Source: Gavia stellata (lineage: Eukaryota; Chordata; Aves; Gaviiformes; Gaviidae). From it: a stretch of DNA of 64,000 bases. Positions 25,901 through 51,700 of the stretch are shown here, one piece after another. The stretch covers positions 930,001 to 994,000 of the forward strand of contig NC_082613.1 of the NCBI RefSeq assembly GCF_030936135.1, given 5' to 3'. Every line of letters begins with the position of its first letter. Position 1 is the first letter of the stretch. Made by a program: the position numbers and the translations under genes. A model generated the notes under the pieces. That model worked only from the letters and a program-made list of their open reading frames with translations. It searched no databases and was not told the DNA's origin.

Positions 25901-28900
25901 TGAATGAATTCCTTGGTTTGCTTTGCTTGCATGCGCAGCATTTGCTTCACCTGTTAAAACTGTTCTTACCTCAACTCACAAGTTTTCTCACTTTTACCCT
26001 TCCAATTCTCTTCCCCCCCATCCTGCTGCAGAGGGGAGTGAGCGAGCAGCTGTGTGGGGCTTAGTCGCTGTCTGGGGTTAAACCATGACCCAGCCAAAAA
26101 CAGAACGGATGCCTTCTTAAAAGACAGGAAAAAGCATTAACAGAGAAGTGTTCTGTATCATACCAAACATGCTGTCAGTAAGTATTACCTAGATAAATCA
26201 CCCTTCCATAAGCATAACTATCATTTGAGCTGAAGAAGTTTTTTCGCAGATCTCATTTTCGCTAGCTTAAAATTACACACACTTGTGAAGAGGAATTTGA
26301 AATCTTTAGGACTACCGCACCAGTAGATTATGGGAATATACCTGGTACAAAGATGGTTCAAACAGGAAGCTCAAGTAAACCTTACCTCATAGAAATGTCA
26401 ATATTACTCTGTGCTACATAAGCTACACCGAATTAAAATGGAAAAATTAATCTCATCATTGAGAGATGGAAACCTAACCTTAGCTATAGTAAAGCAGATA
26501 TTGTCCTAAACCAAGTGAGGACCCCAATGCAAACCAAAACCAAAAGTTTTGAGGTTTACAAACCAAAAGCAAACTCTGTTCCCACATTTTTTCAGCTCTA
26601 AACTTGAAAGTGCATTCCATCTACTTTGGTATTAAGAGCACAGAGAATCAGTTAAAACCCAGCTTACTTTGTCAACACCCATTCGTTTAAAACCTGCTTG
26701 TAGAACCTTGAAGTTTTGAATGTACTCATGTTCCAATTTTGCTTGAAACTTCACTTTCTTGAGTGCTACGGAACCTGGGAAGAGCATGTCCATAAACTGA
26801 CAGTATGCAGCACCTGCCAAAAGAGAAAGAATACAAATCCTAGGGTGAATCAAGTCAGCTCACCAGCCTACGTAAGTGACTTTTCAGTCAGATCAGCAAA
26901 CTGACCTGACTCATTCCTCAGCTGCACAACCCCTTAAAGGCAACAAAAGCAAGAAAACAGGAACCTTCAGTCTCCTGTTTTGGTGCAGCATGGCCATAAA
27001 TAAGCTTAAGCGAGCTGCAGAACCAAACTTTTGGTCTCATGACTTGAACTCTTATGAACAAGAGCAATCCTGCCTCCACAATTCCAAGAGAAAAGAAAAA
27101 TCCAGTGAGTAATTTGACTTTCCTTTCTTCACGGATATCAGTACAGATCCAAGATGTTACGTGTGTTCAACAGGCATGTAAGCTACTCTTATCAACTCTA
27201 ACAGAACTGAACTAGAAAAATAATTATTCTAAAGTTATATTTAATCATTATTAATACAGTGATACATTTACTTACTACCTTTGAGGGCACCTTGAATTAT
27301 AAGAGGCCAAATTAAGCTGGATTATATTTAAATCAAGCCTTAATCAAAGAACTGAATTGAGACAGTGTTTCTTTCTATTCTTTTTAAATCTTTCATGTCC
27401 TTCAATTCAGCTCTTACTGTAATAAGAGCAAAAGAGGGATTCAGTTCAGCCACAGACAGTAGACAACCACCTCCAAAAAAATTAGCTTTTGTAGAACATA
27501 CACACCTGTTGAAAAAAAGATATTTTAAATCTATATCCTCACTCTGCAGTGATGATACGCAACTGTGCGCCACTGAAAATACAAGCACAACATTCTGAGC
27601 ATTATTCCCCCCAGGAATATCAATGGAGAGTAATGGGAACCTTAACTTAAAACATCAAACAGCTACATGACAAGCTTTGGTGAGATATCTAGAGGCCCAG
27701 AAGTAATACATCACGGTGTTGCCCTAAACTAGCCTATACATCTCAACCGCAGGTAACAGAGTCCTATATTGTTCACTTTCTGTCAAGATGTTTCGCAGAT
27801 CTTTGGGGCTCTCACTTTCACCTACTACTAGAAGATTGCTGCTCACCCACTGCTGCAAATAAAAAAATCTTGCTGTTTGATCTCCACCGCCTTTCAGCTC
27901 ACTTGCTGAAGAACTCCAATGCCCAACTCAAAAAATAGATGACTCGCCAGAAATCAGGGTTTTGCTAAGTATTGGTAGTCTGAGCGATAAGCATGACAAA
28001 AAAAAAAGAGAGAGAGATCACCGCGTAAGCCAAAGGTCATGTTTTGTGCATTTATGCAACCTCAAACTGCTGCTGTCACTACTGCCCTTGCCAAAGGTAG
28101 CAAAGCAAGCTTGGAAACTCCAGTTTTCACATGATCGTGACAGACAGTGAAAGCCGCTTCCATACCTGCAGAGGCACGAAGTGTTTTTGCAGACAAAGGA
28201 AAGGGACATTACTCAGCACACGCCACATCAACAGCTCTCAGTCTTTTCCTGAAAACAGGTGAGCTGAAATTCTGCAGAGCCAGTATTAATTATCCTCACT
28301 TCTCGGAGACAGAGCTCTCGCAGCATTCAAGACTCACACCAATTCTAAGCAAAACTTCTCAGCTTCCTCAACGCTGCACGCGACAGGTTTTAACCTGCCT
28401 ATCTGAAAGCAGACAATGTCTATCATTTCCCTTACTTCTGTGGTTGTAGATCTTTAGTTCCTTCACCCTTACAGTTTTTCCCCATCATCTCACTAGCCAA
28501 AAGCCACTACAAATACCTGTCCTATGTCCATTTTAAGTCCCCTACTTCTCTGTAATCTTTGTCAATGTTTCTTCCACAGCCTGTACTGACAGTCCCAAAC
28601 TTATTTTAAATTTATTCCTTCTTTTGTTCCATCTCCAATTTCCACATCTCTCATTCTGTGAGCAACACCTTATCTCAAACTCACGCTGTGAGCTGCACTT
28701 CCACTTTTCACCAAGTCCCTTTCGCCTGCCCGTGGCAGTTATCCAAATCACCGTCTTTTACCTAGGCCGCATTTTTAGCCTTGGGTTTTATTCAGCTCTT
28801 ACTCCAGACTATTATTTTTTATTTGTTTCTACAAGCCTCCTCCCACACACACACTCCTCCCTATGATGACACTCGACTCCATTTCGGTACCACAATCACT

Positions 28901-29630
28901 TCCCCTTTTCTGCCTACAACTCTATCCAAGATTCAGCTTTGCTAAAGTCAGCTCAAGCCAAAGTAAGCTGGGGTGACACAGACCGACGAGCTCCTTTACC
29001 ATAAGGGGTTGTAAAGTCCTGAAAGTAAAGCCGAAAGTCACCAGCATGCCTTCCTCACACTGCACCTTCTGCCCAACCGGAATCTTTAGGCACCTCCCAA
29101 ATCTCCTAGTAGTTCTCTTCCATAAGAAATCACATTTGTTTATGCTAGTTACTACACTTGTAAGACTTACTCTATCCATCAAGACTAAATGCTTAATTCC
29201 TCTGTGGAAAACACCCTCTCCTAAGAGTCTTTTCTCCACACTAACCCCCATTCCTTCTTATTGCATCTATGCTGCAGTGAGTCAGAAGAATACGCCTTTT
29301 CATTATGCTTACATTATTAACAACCACTTCAATAAAACTCTAACCACAACCTGATTATAACATTGACCATGAATCTGTTCAAACCAGGAATTTAGCCAAC
29401 AGCATGGCTATAGAGGGCCAGCGCAGGCATTCACATAGTGCAGTTGTACCTCTACGGAGCTAGGGTGCATATCCAGCTTGGGATTCCCCCCCCCGCTGAG
29501 CCCCCTCACCTGAGCACAGCTGTTCAATCTTTGTCAGCGTCAGTTGCAGAGACTCATTGATCCACGCGAGCATGTCATGTCGACTCAAGTTATCGCTGGT
29601 CACTGAAGTAGAATACACATTAACTGCCAT
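22844..29630 (-). CDS. MAPRE1: MAPRE1 / EB1 microtubule plus-end protein, complete
   Basis: EB1 binds growing microtubule plus ends and recruits CAP-Gly and SxIP proteins. Coding exons, 5' to 3', are 29630-29510, 26813-26668, 24838-24634, 24251-24142, 23452-23300 and 22900-22844. All have GT-AG borders and consistent phases, and total 792 bp (263 aa plus TAA; human has 268 aa). Start [20 protein letters not shown] follows a 5'UTR acceptor by three bases. Residues about 14-116 form the calponin-homology domain ([44 protein letters not shown]). A Pro/Ser/Thr linker covers about 125-190, the EB-homology coiled coil about 190-245 ([35 protein letters not shown]), and the tail ends EEQEEY, the CAP-Gly ligand. 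The slightly short linker accounts for the length difference. The plus-strand LTR lies in the intron between exons 2 and 3. Confidence 0.98.
23300..23452 (-). CDS. MAPRE1: MAPRE1 coding exon 5
   Basis: 153 bp (51 codons, phase 0-0), acceptor CCCTTTGGCAG, donor GTAAGT. It encodes most of the EBH dimerisation coiled coil and SxIP-binding groove, from [17 protein letters not shown] to LYATD. Confidence 0.97.
24142..24251 (-). CDS. MAPRE1: MAPRE1 coding exon 4
   Basis: 110 bp, acceptor TAATCTTGCAG, donor GTGTGT. It covers the basic linker [17 protein letters not shown] and the acidic start of the EBH coiled coil ([11 protein letters not shown]). Confidence 0.96.
24634..24838 (-). CDS. MAPRE1: MAPRE1 coding exon 3
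   Basis: 205 bp, acceptor TTTTCCCTTCCAG, donor GTAGAG. It opens with [18 protein letters not shown], finishes the CH domain and enters the flexible linker ([17 protein letters not shown]). Confidence 0.97.
25492..26089 (+). mobile_element. Avian endogenous retrovirus LTR (solo)
   Basis: About 600 bp beginning TGTGCTGGTTTTGGCTGGGA and ending in GGGGTTAAACCATGACC. Inside are ATATGACGTCATGCTCAGCA followed by a TATA-like AATAAAACTGGG, and later TTCTCACTTTTACCCTTCC. These are hallmarks of an LTR family widespread in birds. No gag, pol or env remnant adjoins it, so it is a solo LTR. It lies antisense in the MAPRE1 intron between coding exons 2 and 3. No clear target-site duplication was found, so the 3' edge is approximate. 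Confidence 0.85.
26668..26813 (-). CDS. MAPRE1: MAPRE1 coding exon 2
   Basis: 146 bp, acceptor TCTTTTGGCAG, donor GTAAGC. It encodes the centre of the CH domain, from [11 protein letters not shown] to FKRMGVDK, and ends in phase 0. Confidence 0.97.
29510..29630 (-). CDS. MAPRE1: MAPRE1 coding exon 1
   Basis: 121 bp, 40 codons plus one base. The ATG (complement of 29628-29630) sits three bases after the acceptor CTGTCTTTCAG, so the transcribed exon reaches 29633. The donor is GTGAGG after TGCTCAG. It encodes the N-terminus through [11 protein letters not shown]. Confidence 0.97.
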
Positions 29631-30439
29631 TTTCTGAAAGACAGAACCAAAGGCGTAAGTACCACGAACGGTAATGCCACTGGTTTTCATCGCTTCTGTC
29701 AAGACGGGCTCACTAGGCTGCGGCCGAGGCGCTTCCTTTTGAGCCTTCATGACACAACAGCCAAGCGCAACACGATGCACAGGAAACGCGATGATCTGCT
29801 GCTAGCAGCCGGCAGGACCTCGTTTCGTCACGACTGTAAAGGACACGGTTTCGTGCTTTCTGAGGGAAAATTAACACCACGGCACTCACGTGGGAACTCG
29901 GATGAAAGGAATCACAGCTGCGGCAAGTTATTCATCCCTCGCGTCCACGCCAACCGAGCACGGCCGGAATACTTCCTGGTCGACCACGGTGTCTCTCCGG
30001 GCAGAAATACCAGGCGGCCGGCCCCCGCCCAGCCCCGCCGGCACAAAGCGGAGCCGCCGCGCTCGCCGCCCGGCCGCAGAGCCCCGCTGCAGCTGCCGCC
30101 GGGCAGGGCCGGCCGCGCCGCACGCCCCCGCCGCGGGTGGGGCACGGCCCACGGCCCGCGCCCCCCACCACCGCCGCCGCGCCCGGCCCCCGCCCGCCAC
30201 AGCGGGCGCTCCGCCGCCGCCGCCTCCCGCCGGGGCCCCGCGGCGCCCCGCGCCCGCGGAGGGGCGCGCCCGGGGCAGGCGCGGCCCGGCCCTGCAGGCC
30301 TCACGCCGGTCCCCTCACAGCCCGCCGGGCGCCAGCCCGCCCCGCCCGGCCGCTCCCCGGGCCCGGGCGCGCCTCCCCGCCCGCCCGCCCGCCGCCCGCG
30401 GCCCCGCCGCCGCCTCAGCGCCGCGGCCCGGCCCGTTAC

Positions 30440-30520
30440 CTGCCCCGCTCTCGCCCCGTCTCCTCCGCGTTCAAACCGGCCCCGCCCGCCTGCCCGGGAC
30501 CACGTCACTCGCACGCTGCG
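30440..30520 (-). other. MAPRE1: MAPRE1 5'UTR exon (approximate)
   Basis: A donor GTAACG follows GGGGCAG on the minus strand at 30439/30440, upstream of the acceptor of the ATG exon. The transcription start cannot be set from sequence, so the upper bound is a guess. Confidence 0.55.
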
Positions 30521-30544
30521 CGCTCGCGTCACGCGTACGTCACG
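30501..30544. promoter_or_regulatory. Cluster of CRE/ATF half-sites
   Basis: CGTCA occurs at 30503-30507, 30527-30531 and 30538-30542 (CACGTCAC, GCGTCACG, ACGTCACG), near the probable MAPRE1 start. CRE-family factors bind such TGACG half-sites; occupancy is inference. Confidence 0.5.
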
Positions 30545-30880
30545 ACGGGTGCTGCGAGCGCCGCTCGCCGGCGCGGGGCCGAGCAAGCCGCGCGGGGAGA
30601 GGGGGCATGCGTTGCTAGGGGCGGGGAAACCCGCCGCGTTGCTATGGCGCGGCTCCGCCCACCCCGCCCGCGGGCTCGCCGGCGATTGGCGGTGGCGCTA
30701 GCCCCGCCCAGATTCATGGGATCCCGCGTGCCGGCGGCGCCTCTGGCGGCTGCGGCCCGAGGACTCGCGGTGGCGCCGGGGCCGCCTCAGGCCGCACCGG
30801 GCCCGTCCCCTCCCCGTCCCCTCCCCGCAGCCCGGCCGGGCCCGGCTGCCCCGCGGCCGTGCGTCTGGTTGCCCTGGGGT

Positions 30881-33806
30881 CACCTCAAGGGGCAGCGGGG
30901 AAGCGGCAGGCCGGCTCCCCTCCTGTGAAGCGCGTTCCTCTGCGGAGCCCTTCTTCTTCCCAATTTTCTGTCAAATTTTTATCAAGCAAGGACAGCCCGC
31001 TCATACAGAAATACTGATTTTTAATTAGACGGCGATAAATGGTAAACTGTTGACATGGATCCCCTTTCCTTCCCACAGGAAAATCGGTAAAACTGCGTGG
31101 ACAAGGCACAGTCCCGAGTTTTCGCGCTCCCGATACAAAAAGCACGTGGCGTGTGTTCAGCAAAACGATACACTGCTTTTATTTTTAAAAGATTGTATAA
31201 AAACCCGCAAGACTTTCAACATCAAAAATCCTTAACCTAAAAAAATAGCACCAGGGAGAGTTAGAAACCTTTACAAAGTATTAAAAAGGCATTTCTGAAA
31301 TCTACCTCTCCTTCAATTTTTATAAACACGTAATAAAAGGCAGCTCTTACAGGGAAAAGTATGTCAGGGAAGACTTGTCTACTACAAACCTTATCAACTA
31401 AGCTTAATGCCAAGACAATTCTCATTCCTCTTTTGTCTTTGTTTACTTTCCCCGAGTCCTTTTTTTTTTTTCCTCTTTATTTTCCTTTTGATCCGGTAGG
31501 AAAGGATGCGCGAGCTGGGGGGTGAAATGAGAGATGCCATGGAGCGGAGGTTACGCGTTAGCCCAGTTTGGAAAAATAAAGACCCTCAGAGGATCCCAAG
31601 GCAGAGGACGCCCGTCACCCCCGCGTTGGGCTCCGCGCGGGGACTGCGGCTGCGGCTGGGCGGAGGAATTAGTGTCGTGACTTGGCTCCAGGCTGGGCAC
31701 AAGCATCGGAGGCTGGCGAGGGGTCCAAAACCAGCTGGCACAGCGGTGGCGATGCCAGGCTCCCCGCACACCTCCAGCACCCGCAGAACCCACCCCGCCA
31801 CCTTCCCAGCCAGCGGCTGGTGACAAAGGTTGCAAGAGGGTGCTACTTCTCCCCGAGCACTTGCCGAGCGCTGCGGGTGCCAGCAGTGACACCGAGGAGA
31901 CAGCTTGGCTTTCTCCAGCGTTTTCTTAACTAAGGCTTGCGGTTCGAACGCGCGTCACTGGAGAACAAACCCCTATGGGAAGACTGCGAAGAGTAACCTC
32001 CGGGCAGGAGCAAGGGAAAAGCCTGTAAACCACCTAAAACCACCTGGGCTTCCATTCCTGCCCATCCCCGAGTGCAGCCGCGGGTGGGAGACCCAGAGAA
32101 GGTGGTCCCCAGGGCCTGGGGATGGGTGCAGGGTGGAAAGCTGCATGCAAGAGTGGAAAATGGGAGGCTCCCTCCTCCAGGGAGGCTGCCGTCCTCCACC
32201 GCCCGTGAGGGGGGTGCAAGGGGGTCCCCGCGTGTCAGAGAGGTAGAAGGAGCCGGGAGAGAAGCTCTCATTTCCCACTGATGCTGTACAACACCCCGTG
32301 AGACGGCCTGGCATCGGGCAGAGGGATGGCCCAGCACAAAACCACACTTTGCACATGCCTAATTTTGAGAAGGCACCCCAGGGCTCTGCCAGACCCAGGC
32401 GACAGTTTGTAGTGAACATCAGAGGTAGGGGAGGACGGAGGGACCGAGGGGGGAACGTCATGAGTTGCTTCAGTGCATTGAAATGTGCATTGGAGTCAAG
32501 AGTCCCGGGGAGATGCCTGCCGGGACAGCAGCCCCACGGCTACGGAAAACCTGGGAGAGACCGAGGGGCTCTGCTGCACAGGCACCTGCATCTCTCTGGA
32601 CGCTGGCCATGGGAACAGCATGCCCAGGACTTCACGGACAGCGAGATAATCACTCCGGCAAAGTTAGGGAGCAGAGGAGAGCAATCAAAAGTGAGCATGG
32701 CGGCGGCCGCAGGAGCTCCCAGTTTGGGGGTACGGCCCTGGCAGCCTCCCAGGGCGCTGTCGGGCTGGGGCTGGGCACGTAACAAGCACCAGCAGCATCC
32801 CACCTCTGTGCACAGCCACTCACGGGGAGATGGGCGCACAGGGAAGGAGAGGTACAGCCCCAGCCTGCAGACCCCCAGGACCTGCCCCTGCCCTCAGCAC
32901 GCGCCCCCGGCCCCAGCGGCGGTGCCTGCAGTGGGGGGACGCACACAGCCCCCGGCCGCTTCCCCACCTCGCTGCCGCTGTGGGGTCAGCTCCCCCTGCC
33001 CACGGAGCAGGATCAGGGCGGGCGAGACCAGTGCTGTGCTCCTGGATCCTACAGCCCTGCGGCCCCGCCGGGATTTTTCCTGCAGGGAAGCCCCTGCACC
33101 ACAGCTAACGCACTGCCAATACTGCTCGGATTTGTGAAATTGTATGTGACATTTTAGGGGGCTGTATTTTGAAGACAACATTGACCGCTACGCTATCTTT
33201 CCTGCCGATGCACCACATTCATTTGTGAAATGAATGCTCAGAGAACATTTTCCTTTATGGACACTGGAGCCCAAATCCTCCCTGCTCTGATTACTGTGTA
33301 AGCTTCCAAACCACTCAGCAGGATTTTAAAAGGTAAGGAAAAGTTTTAGATGCTTTAAAAAGGAAGTAGTGGATATTTGTAAACTACAGCCAAACATATA
33401 AAACAATATTTCTTTAGTTCTAGCTAGAAAAGTAATTCTATCACCTCACAGTTCAGTTTCAGCTACATTCAGGTCTAGGAATCTCCACATTCTTATGTAA
33501 TGCCTTAAAGCAGCAATAGACGTTAAACAACAAAATTGGAAGTTTATCCAAAAAGTCTTAAAAATAAAAATAAAAAAGATTTGGTTTCTGTGTCCTGCAT
33601 GTTCAGTGTATGTAACCTGACCAGGGTCCCTTACACCTGCTGCTACAGTTTGGGGATTTTTGGCAGTTGCTTCAAGAGAGGTTTTGTTTGTTTAGGAAAA
33701 GCAGTAATTCACTATAGTTCAAGTTTGTCTGCAGCAGCCCGGCAGCTGCCTCCACACTTACTGCTCAGCAAGTTGTGACTTTCCAGCTCTAGGCTAAAAC
33801 GGAATA
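30881..33806. other. Intergenic, MAPRE1 to DNMT3B
   Basis: No exon was recognised. The left part is mixed in composition and the 31.5-33.1 kb part is GC-rich without a gene. Some of the right-hand end could be DNMT3B 3'UTR if a distal poly(A) site is used, for example TTTATT near 31477. Confidence 0.5.
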
Positions 33807-33812
33807 TTTAAT
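33807..33812 (-). terminator. DNMT3B: Possible DNMT3B poly(A) signal ATTAAA
   Basis: TTTAAT on the plus strand, about 310 nt past the DNMT3B stop. It is a common variant signal, but no downstream element was verified and a more distal site is possible. Confidence 0.3.
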
Positions 33813-34119
33813 GCTCTGGAGGAGACTTCTCGTCTCGTCAGTTATGCATAGAGCTTCCTGCGCTGGGTAATTAAAGCTCTTTTGTCCATCATTTTCTAGG
33901 TATCACTGCCGTTAGTCCCTTTAAAGAAAAGTTACCCTGCCAGGTTCTTTGGTTAAAGACATTTCCTCCGCTCTCCCTGCGGGGCCAGGCTGCCTTCCCG
34001 CAGCACGTGGCCAGGGAGGGATGGTGCCGTGGCAGAGTCTGGCGGCCGTGCCCGTCCCTCTCCCGCCACGGCAGCGGAGCTGTGCATCTTTACCAGAGAG
34101 ACGAGGGACGCTCGGCTTG

Positions 34120-48763
<14,644 letters not shown>

Positions 48764-48770
48764 GGTCGCC

Positions 48771-51700
48771 TGTGGAAGCCGGAGCGGAAAGGAAATTTAG
48801 CCGTGCAGAAAGCCCCAGGGAAGGCAAAGCAGACGGTGTAAGCTCTTCAAGCCAGCCACAACTTCTCATGCCCTTAGCAGAGGGGTCTGACTGGACACGC
48901 ACCTGGAGTGGTACTGGGAGCTACCGGGCACCTGGACAAAACCTCCCCACAAACGTGGTGGCCCTGAAGATCCACCAGCTCCAGCAAAGAGGCCCCAGAC
49001 GCAACCTGCCTGTCCTTATGGAAGCACTGGGGCTTTTCTCCAGGGTTGCGCTGGCCCGGCCCTGCCACCCGTACGCTGTGGAGCACTCCCGGGCTCGGTG
49101 CTGCCCAACCCAGGCTGGCTCTGCCAGAGCGGAGCGGTCCCGGTCGCGCCTCGAGATCCTGTCCGGAGCGGAGCTGCACTTCCCAGCCACCCCGGAGAAA
49201 CGAGGGGACATTCCACCCCCCGGGCACCAGCCTCAGCGTGCTCCAGCTGCTCAGCACACCCAGCAGTGGGTAGGCTGTTACAGCAGCAGCAGGACACAGC
49301 AGACAGCTCGCCATGGGGGGCAAAGTCCTGGCGCCTGCAGTGAGTTAAAACTCCCCCAAAGGGAGAAAACTCCTCCTGCCCCCGCCCGCCCCAGCCTCGG
49401 CTCCCCGCCCCAGGGCCAAGGGGCAGGGTGGGGGTCTGTGCCCCCAGCACTCACCACCACTCCCCCCTGCCCTGGGGGGTCCCGGGGTCCCTGCGCCGGG
49501 AGCTGCTGCTGCGCAGATAAAGCCCGGCCCGGCCAGACGTCCCCCCCGGGAGAGGTGGGGCATGCCTCTCCCGTGCCCAGATGCCTCTGCCTTCCCTCGG
49601 GTGCCCTCCCTGGATCCTGTTTTCGGAAGTGGAAGCTCCCAGGCTCTCCCAGAGGCACTCGGGACTACGCTAACGAAGCTGCCTCATTGCTGGGCTATGG
49701 GTCTGTGCTGCAACTTGCCCCGTCGCCAGCACAGTCATTTCAGGAGCACGTAACTCAGCTCCACGAGCTAAGGAGCAAGCAGGGCTTTACCCACATAAGG
49801 CCCTGTTAGGAAGCAAAAGCAACCCCCCCCAGCCCCAAAGAGACCCCAGCCTCCAGCCCCGCCGCCCCCTCCCCGCCGCTCTCGCTCAGCATCGCCTCCA
49901 ACTGCTTCTCTAACAATTGAGATTTCTGCTTTGAGATCATCTGTCAGCACCTCTGACAAACAAAGACCAGTCAGGGTTTGATGTTTCAGATGCCGAGGGC
50001 AGTGTTAAAACCCTGGTAACATCCAAACACGAAGGAAAACAGGTGTCCGGCACCCACCTCCGCAGGCAGAGCCCCCGGGTGCACGTCCTGCCTCCCCCCG
50101 CAGACATGCCTCCTCAACAAAGGGAGGAGAAGGAGAGGAATGGCACCAGAGGGAGTCTAAAGCTGCCTAAACCCCTACAGCTGCATGCAGAAATCCCACT
50201 GCTGCAGCACATCTGCTCCCAGACCCGGCGAACAATTCCTGGGAGCTGCCCAGACTTGCTGGGCTGCCCCCGGCTGCCCCCAGCCCGGGCGGCCGGTCCT
50301 GCACGCCGTCCCCACACGCAGTCCCCACGCATGCTGGCCCCGCATGCTCTCGGATGCGGACACACGTCCCGGTGCAGCACAGCCGGGTCAGCTCCGCCAG
50401 GGTCTGTTCCCCCTCCCCAGCCTGCGATGCTGCAGAATGGCAGCTATCATAGCCAGCAGTGATGCTGCCACAAAAAATAGCAAATCTCGCAAAAAAAATA
50501 GTGAATCTCACTCAGGAATCCATACAGCGAGGTCTGAGAGGACACACTGCTCTCCTGGCACAAGGGTGACCCAGAGGAGAGGCTGGGGCCAGGGAGACAG
50601 GGCAGCGTGAGGCTGTTAAGATCCAGGGAAGACAAGCGCAGGCACAGCCACCTCCCAGCCCTGCAAAACATCTGCACCCTCAAAAGCCCGCTGGGACCTT
50701 CAGAGGACCTTTGCATTCGGTCCTTTGTCAGGAGCCTGTTCGGGACCCTCAGACAGGAGTCTGAGCCCAGGAGGTTCAAACTTGCACCTCAAAATGGCTT
50801 TTCCTTCCTCAGCCCCGGGGGCTGCCCAGCACCCAGCACGGCCGGCCCGCAGCAGGCAGCCGGGCGAGCGCGTCCCTGCCAGCCCTGCGCTGGGGAGGGG
50901 ACACAGCGGCCAGGTCTCTCATCTCGCCCCGCGGGAAGGGCAGCCCTGCCAGCTGCTCTGCGGGACGCGCAGCCAGGACCGAGCACCCCACGTGCCAAGC
51001 TCAGCTTTGCCGTGTGCTCAGGGCGCTCCGACATAGTCTTTGTTCCAATTATAAAGTGGGAAAGAAGAGTTGCCGCTTTGGAAGGAGCTGCTCTCTGGTA
51101 GAGCTGGAGACACACACACCACTGCTCTGCCGGTCCATGGGACCCGGCCGCAGGCACTGGCGTCAGCACAGGCATTTCAGCTCACCGGGTGCAGGCAGGG
51201 CCTGCAGCGTACGTGCAGAAGCAAGCAGCACATACGCAGGAGGATACGCACTGCTTGCTCTGTGCACTTCTCCAGCTGCACCACCCGAGATCACTCGAGG
51301 ACATCCCGTCAGCATCTGCTGATACGCAAGCGGGAAAAGGGAACATCACACCACGACCCAGGCTGCAAAGCTAAAGCCTCGCTTTCCGAAAAACCCACAC
51401 CTCGGCAGCGGGACTGCAATTCCCATCCCTTCTCCTATTGCTGCTGCCTTTTGCAGCAATGAAGCCGCACTCCCAGACCGTCCTGCCTGCGGAAGAGGGC
51501 CGTGCGGCTGGCCACCCCGCCGCCCACTGAGGGTCTCCTGCGGAGCCACCGTCCCCGCAAGCCTCACCACCTCCTGCTCGGGAGGAAGGCTCAGCTCTTT
51601 GTGCTCGCCTCCCCTCGCAGAAGCGCACACCAGCATGTGCACACGGGGCATTACGAAAATAATAAGAAACAGAGCGCGTCCCTCACATGTTCCGTCTCGC

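Larger units (their letters stand above)
29990..30880. promoter_or_regulatory. MAPRE1: CpG island, MAPRE1 promoter
   Basis: Very GC- and CpG-rich block around the MAPRE1 5' end. It includes three CGTCA half-sites on this strand and a reverse CCAAT box (GATTGGCG, about 30684). The compositional boundary with AT-rich DNA on the left is abrupt. Confidence 0.85.

Noticed and set aside
29739-30701. Plus-strand open frame of 320 codons across the MAPRE1 CpG island
   Set aside because: Composition is almost only Ala, Arg, Pro and Gly, several frames on both strands are open at once, and no domain is seen. It is an effect of GC-rich DNA lacking stop codons.
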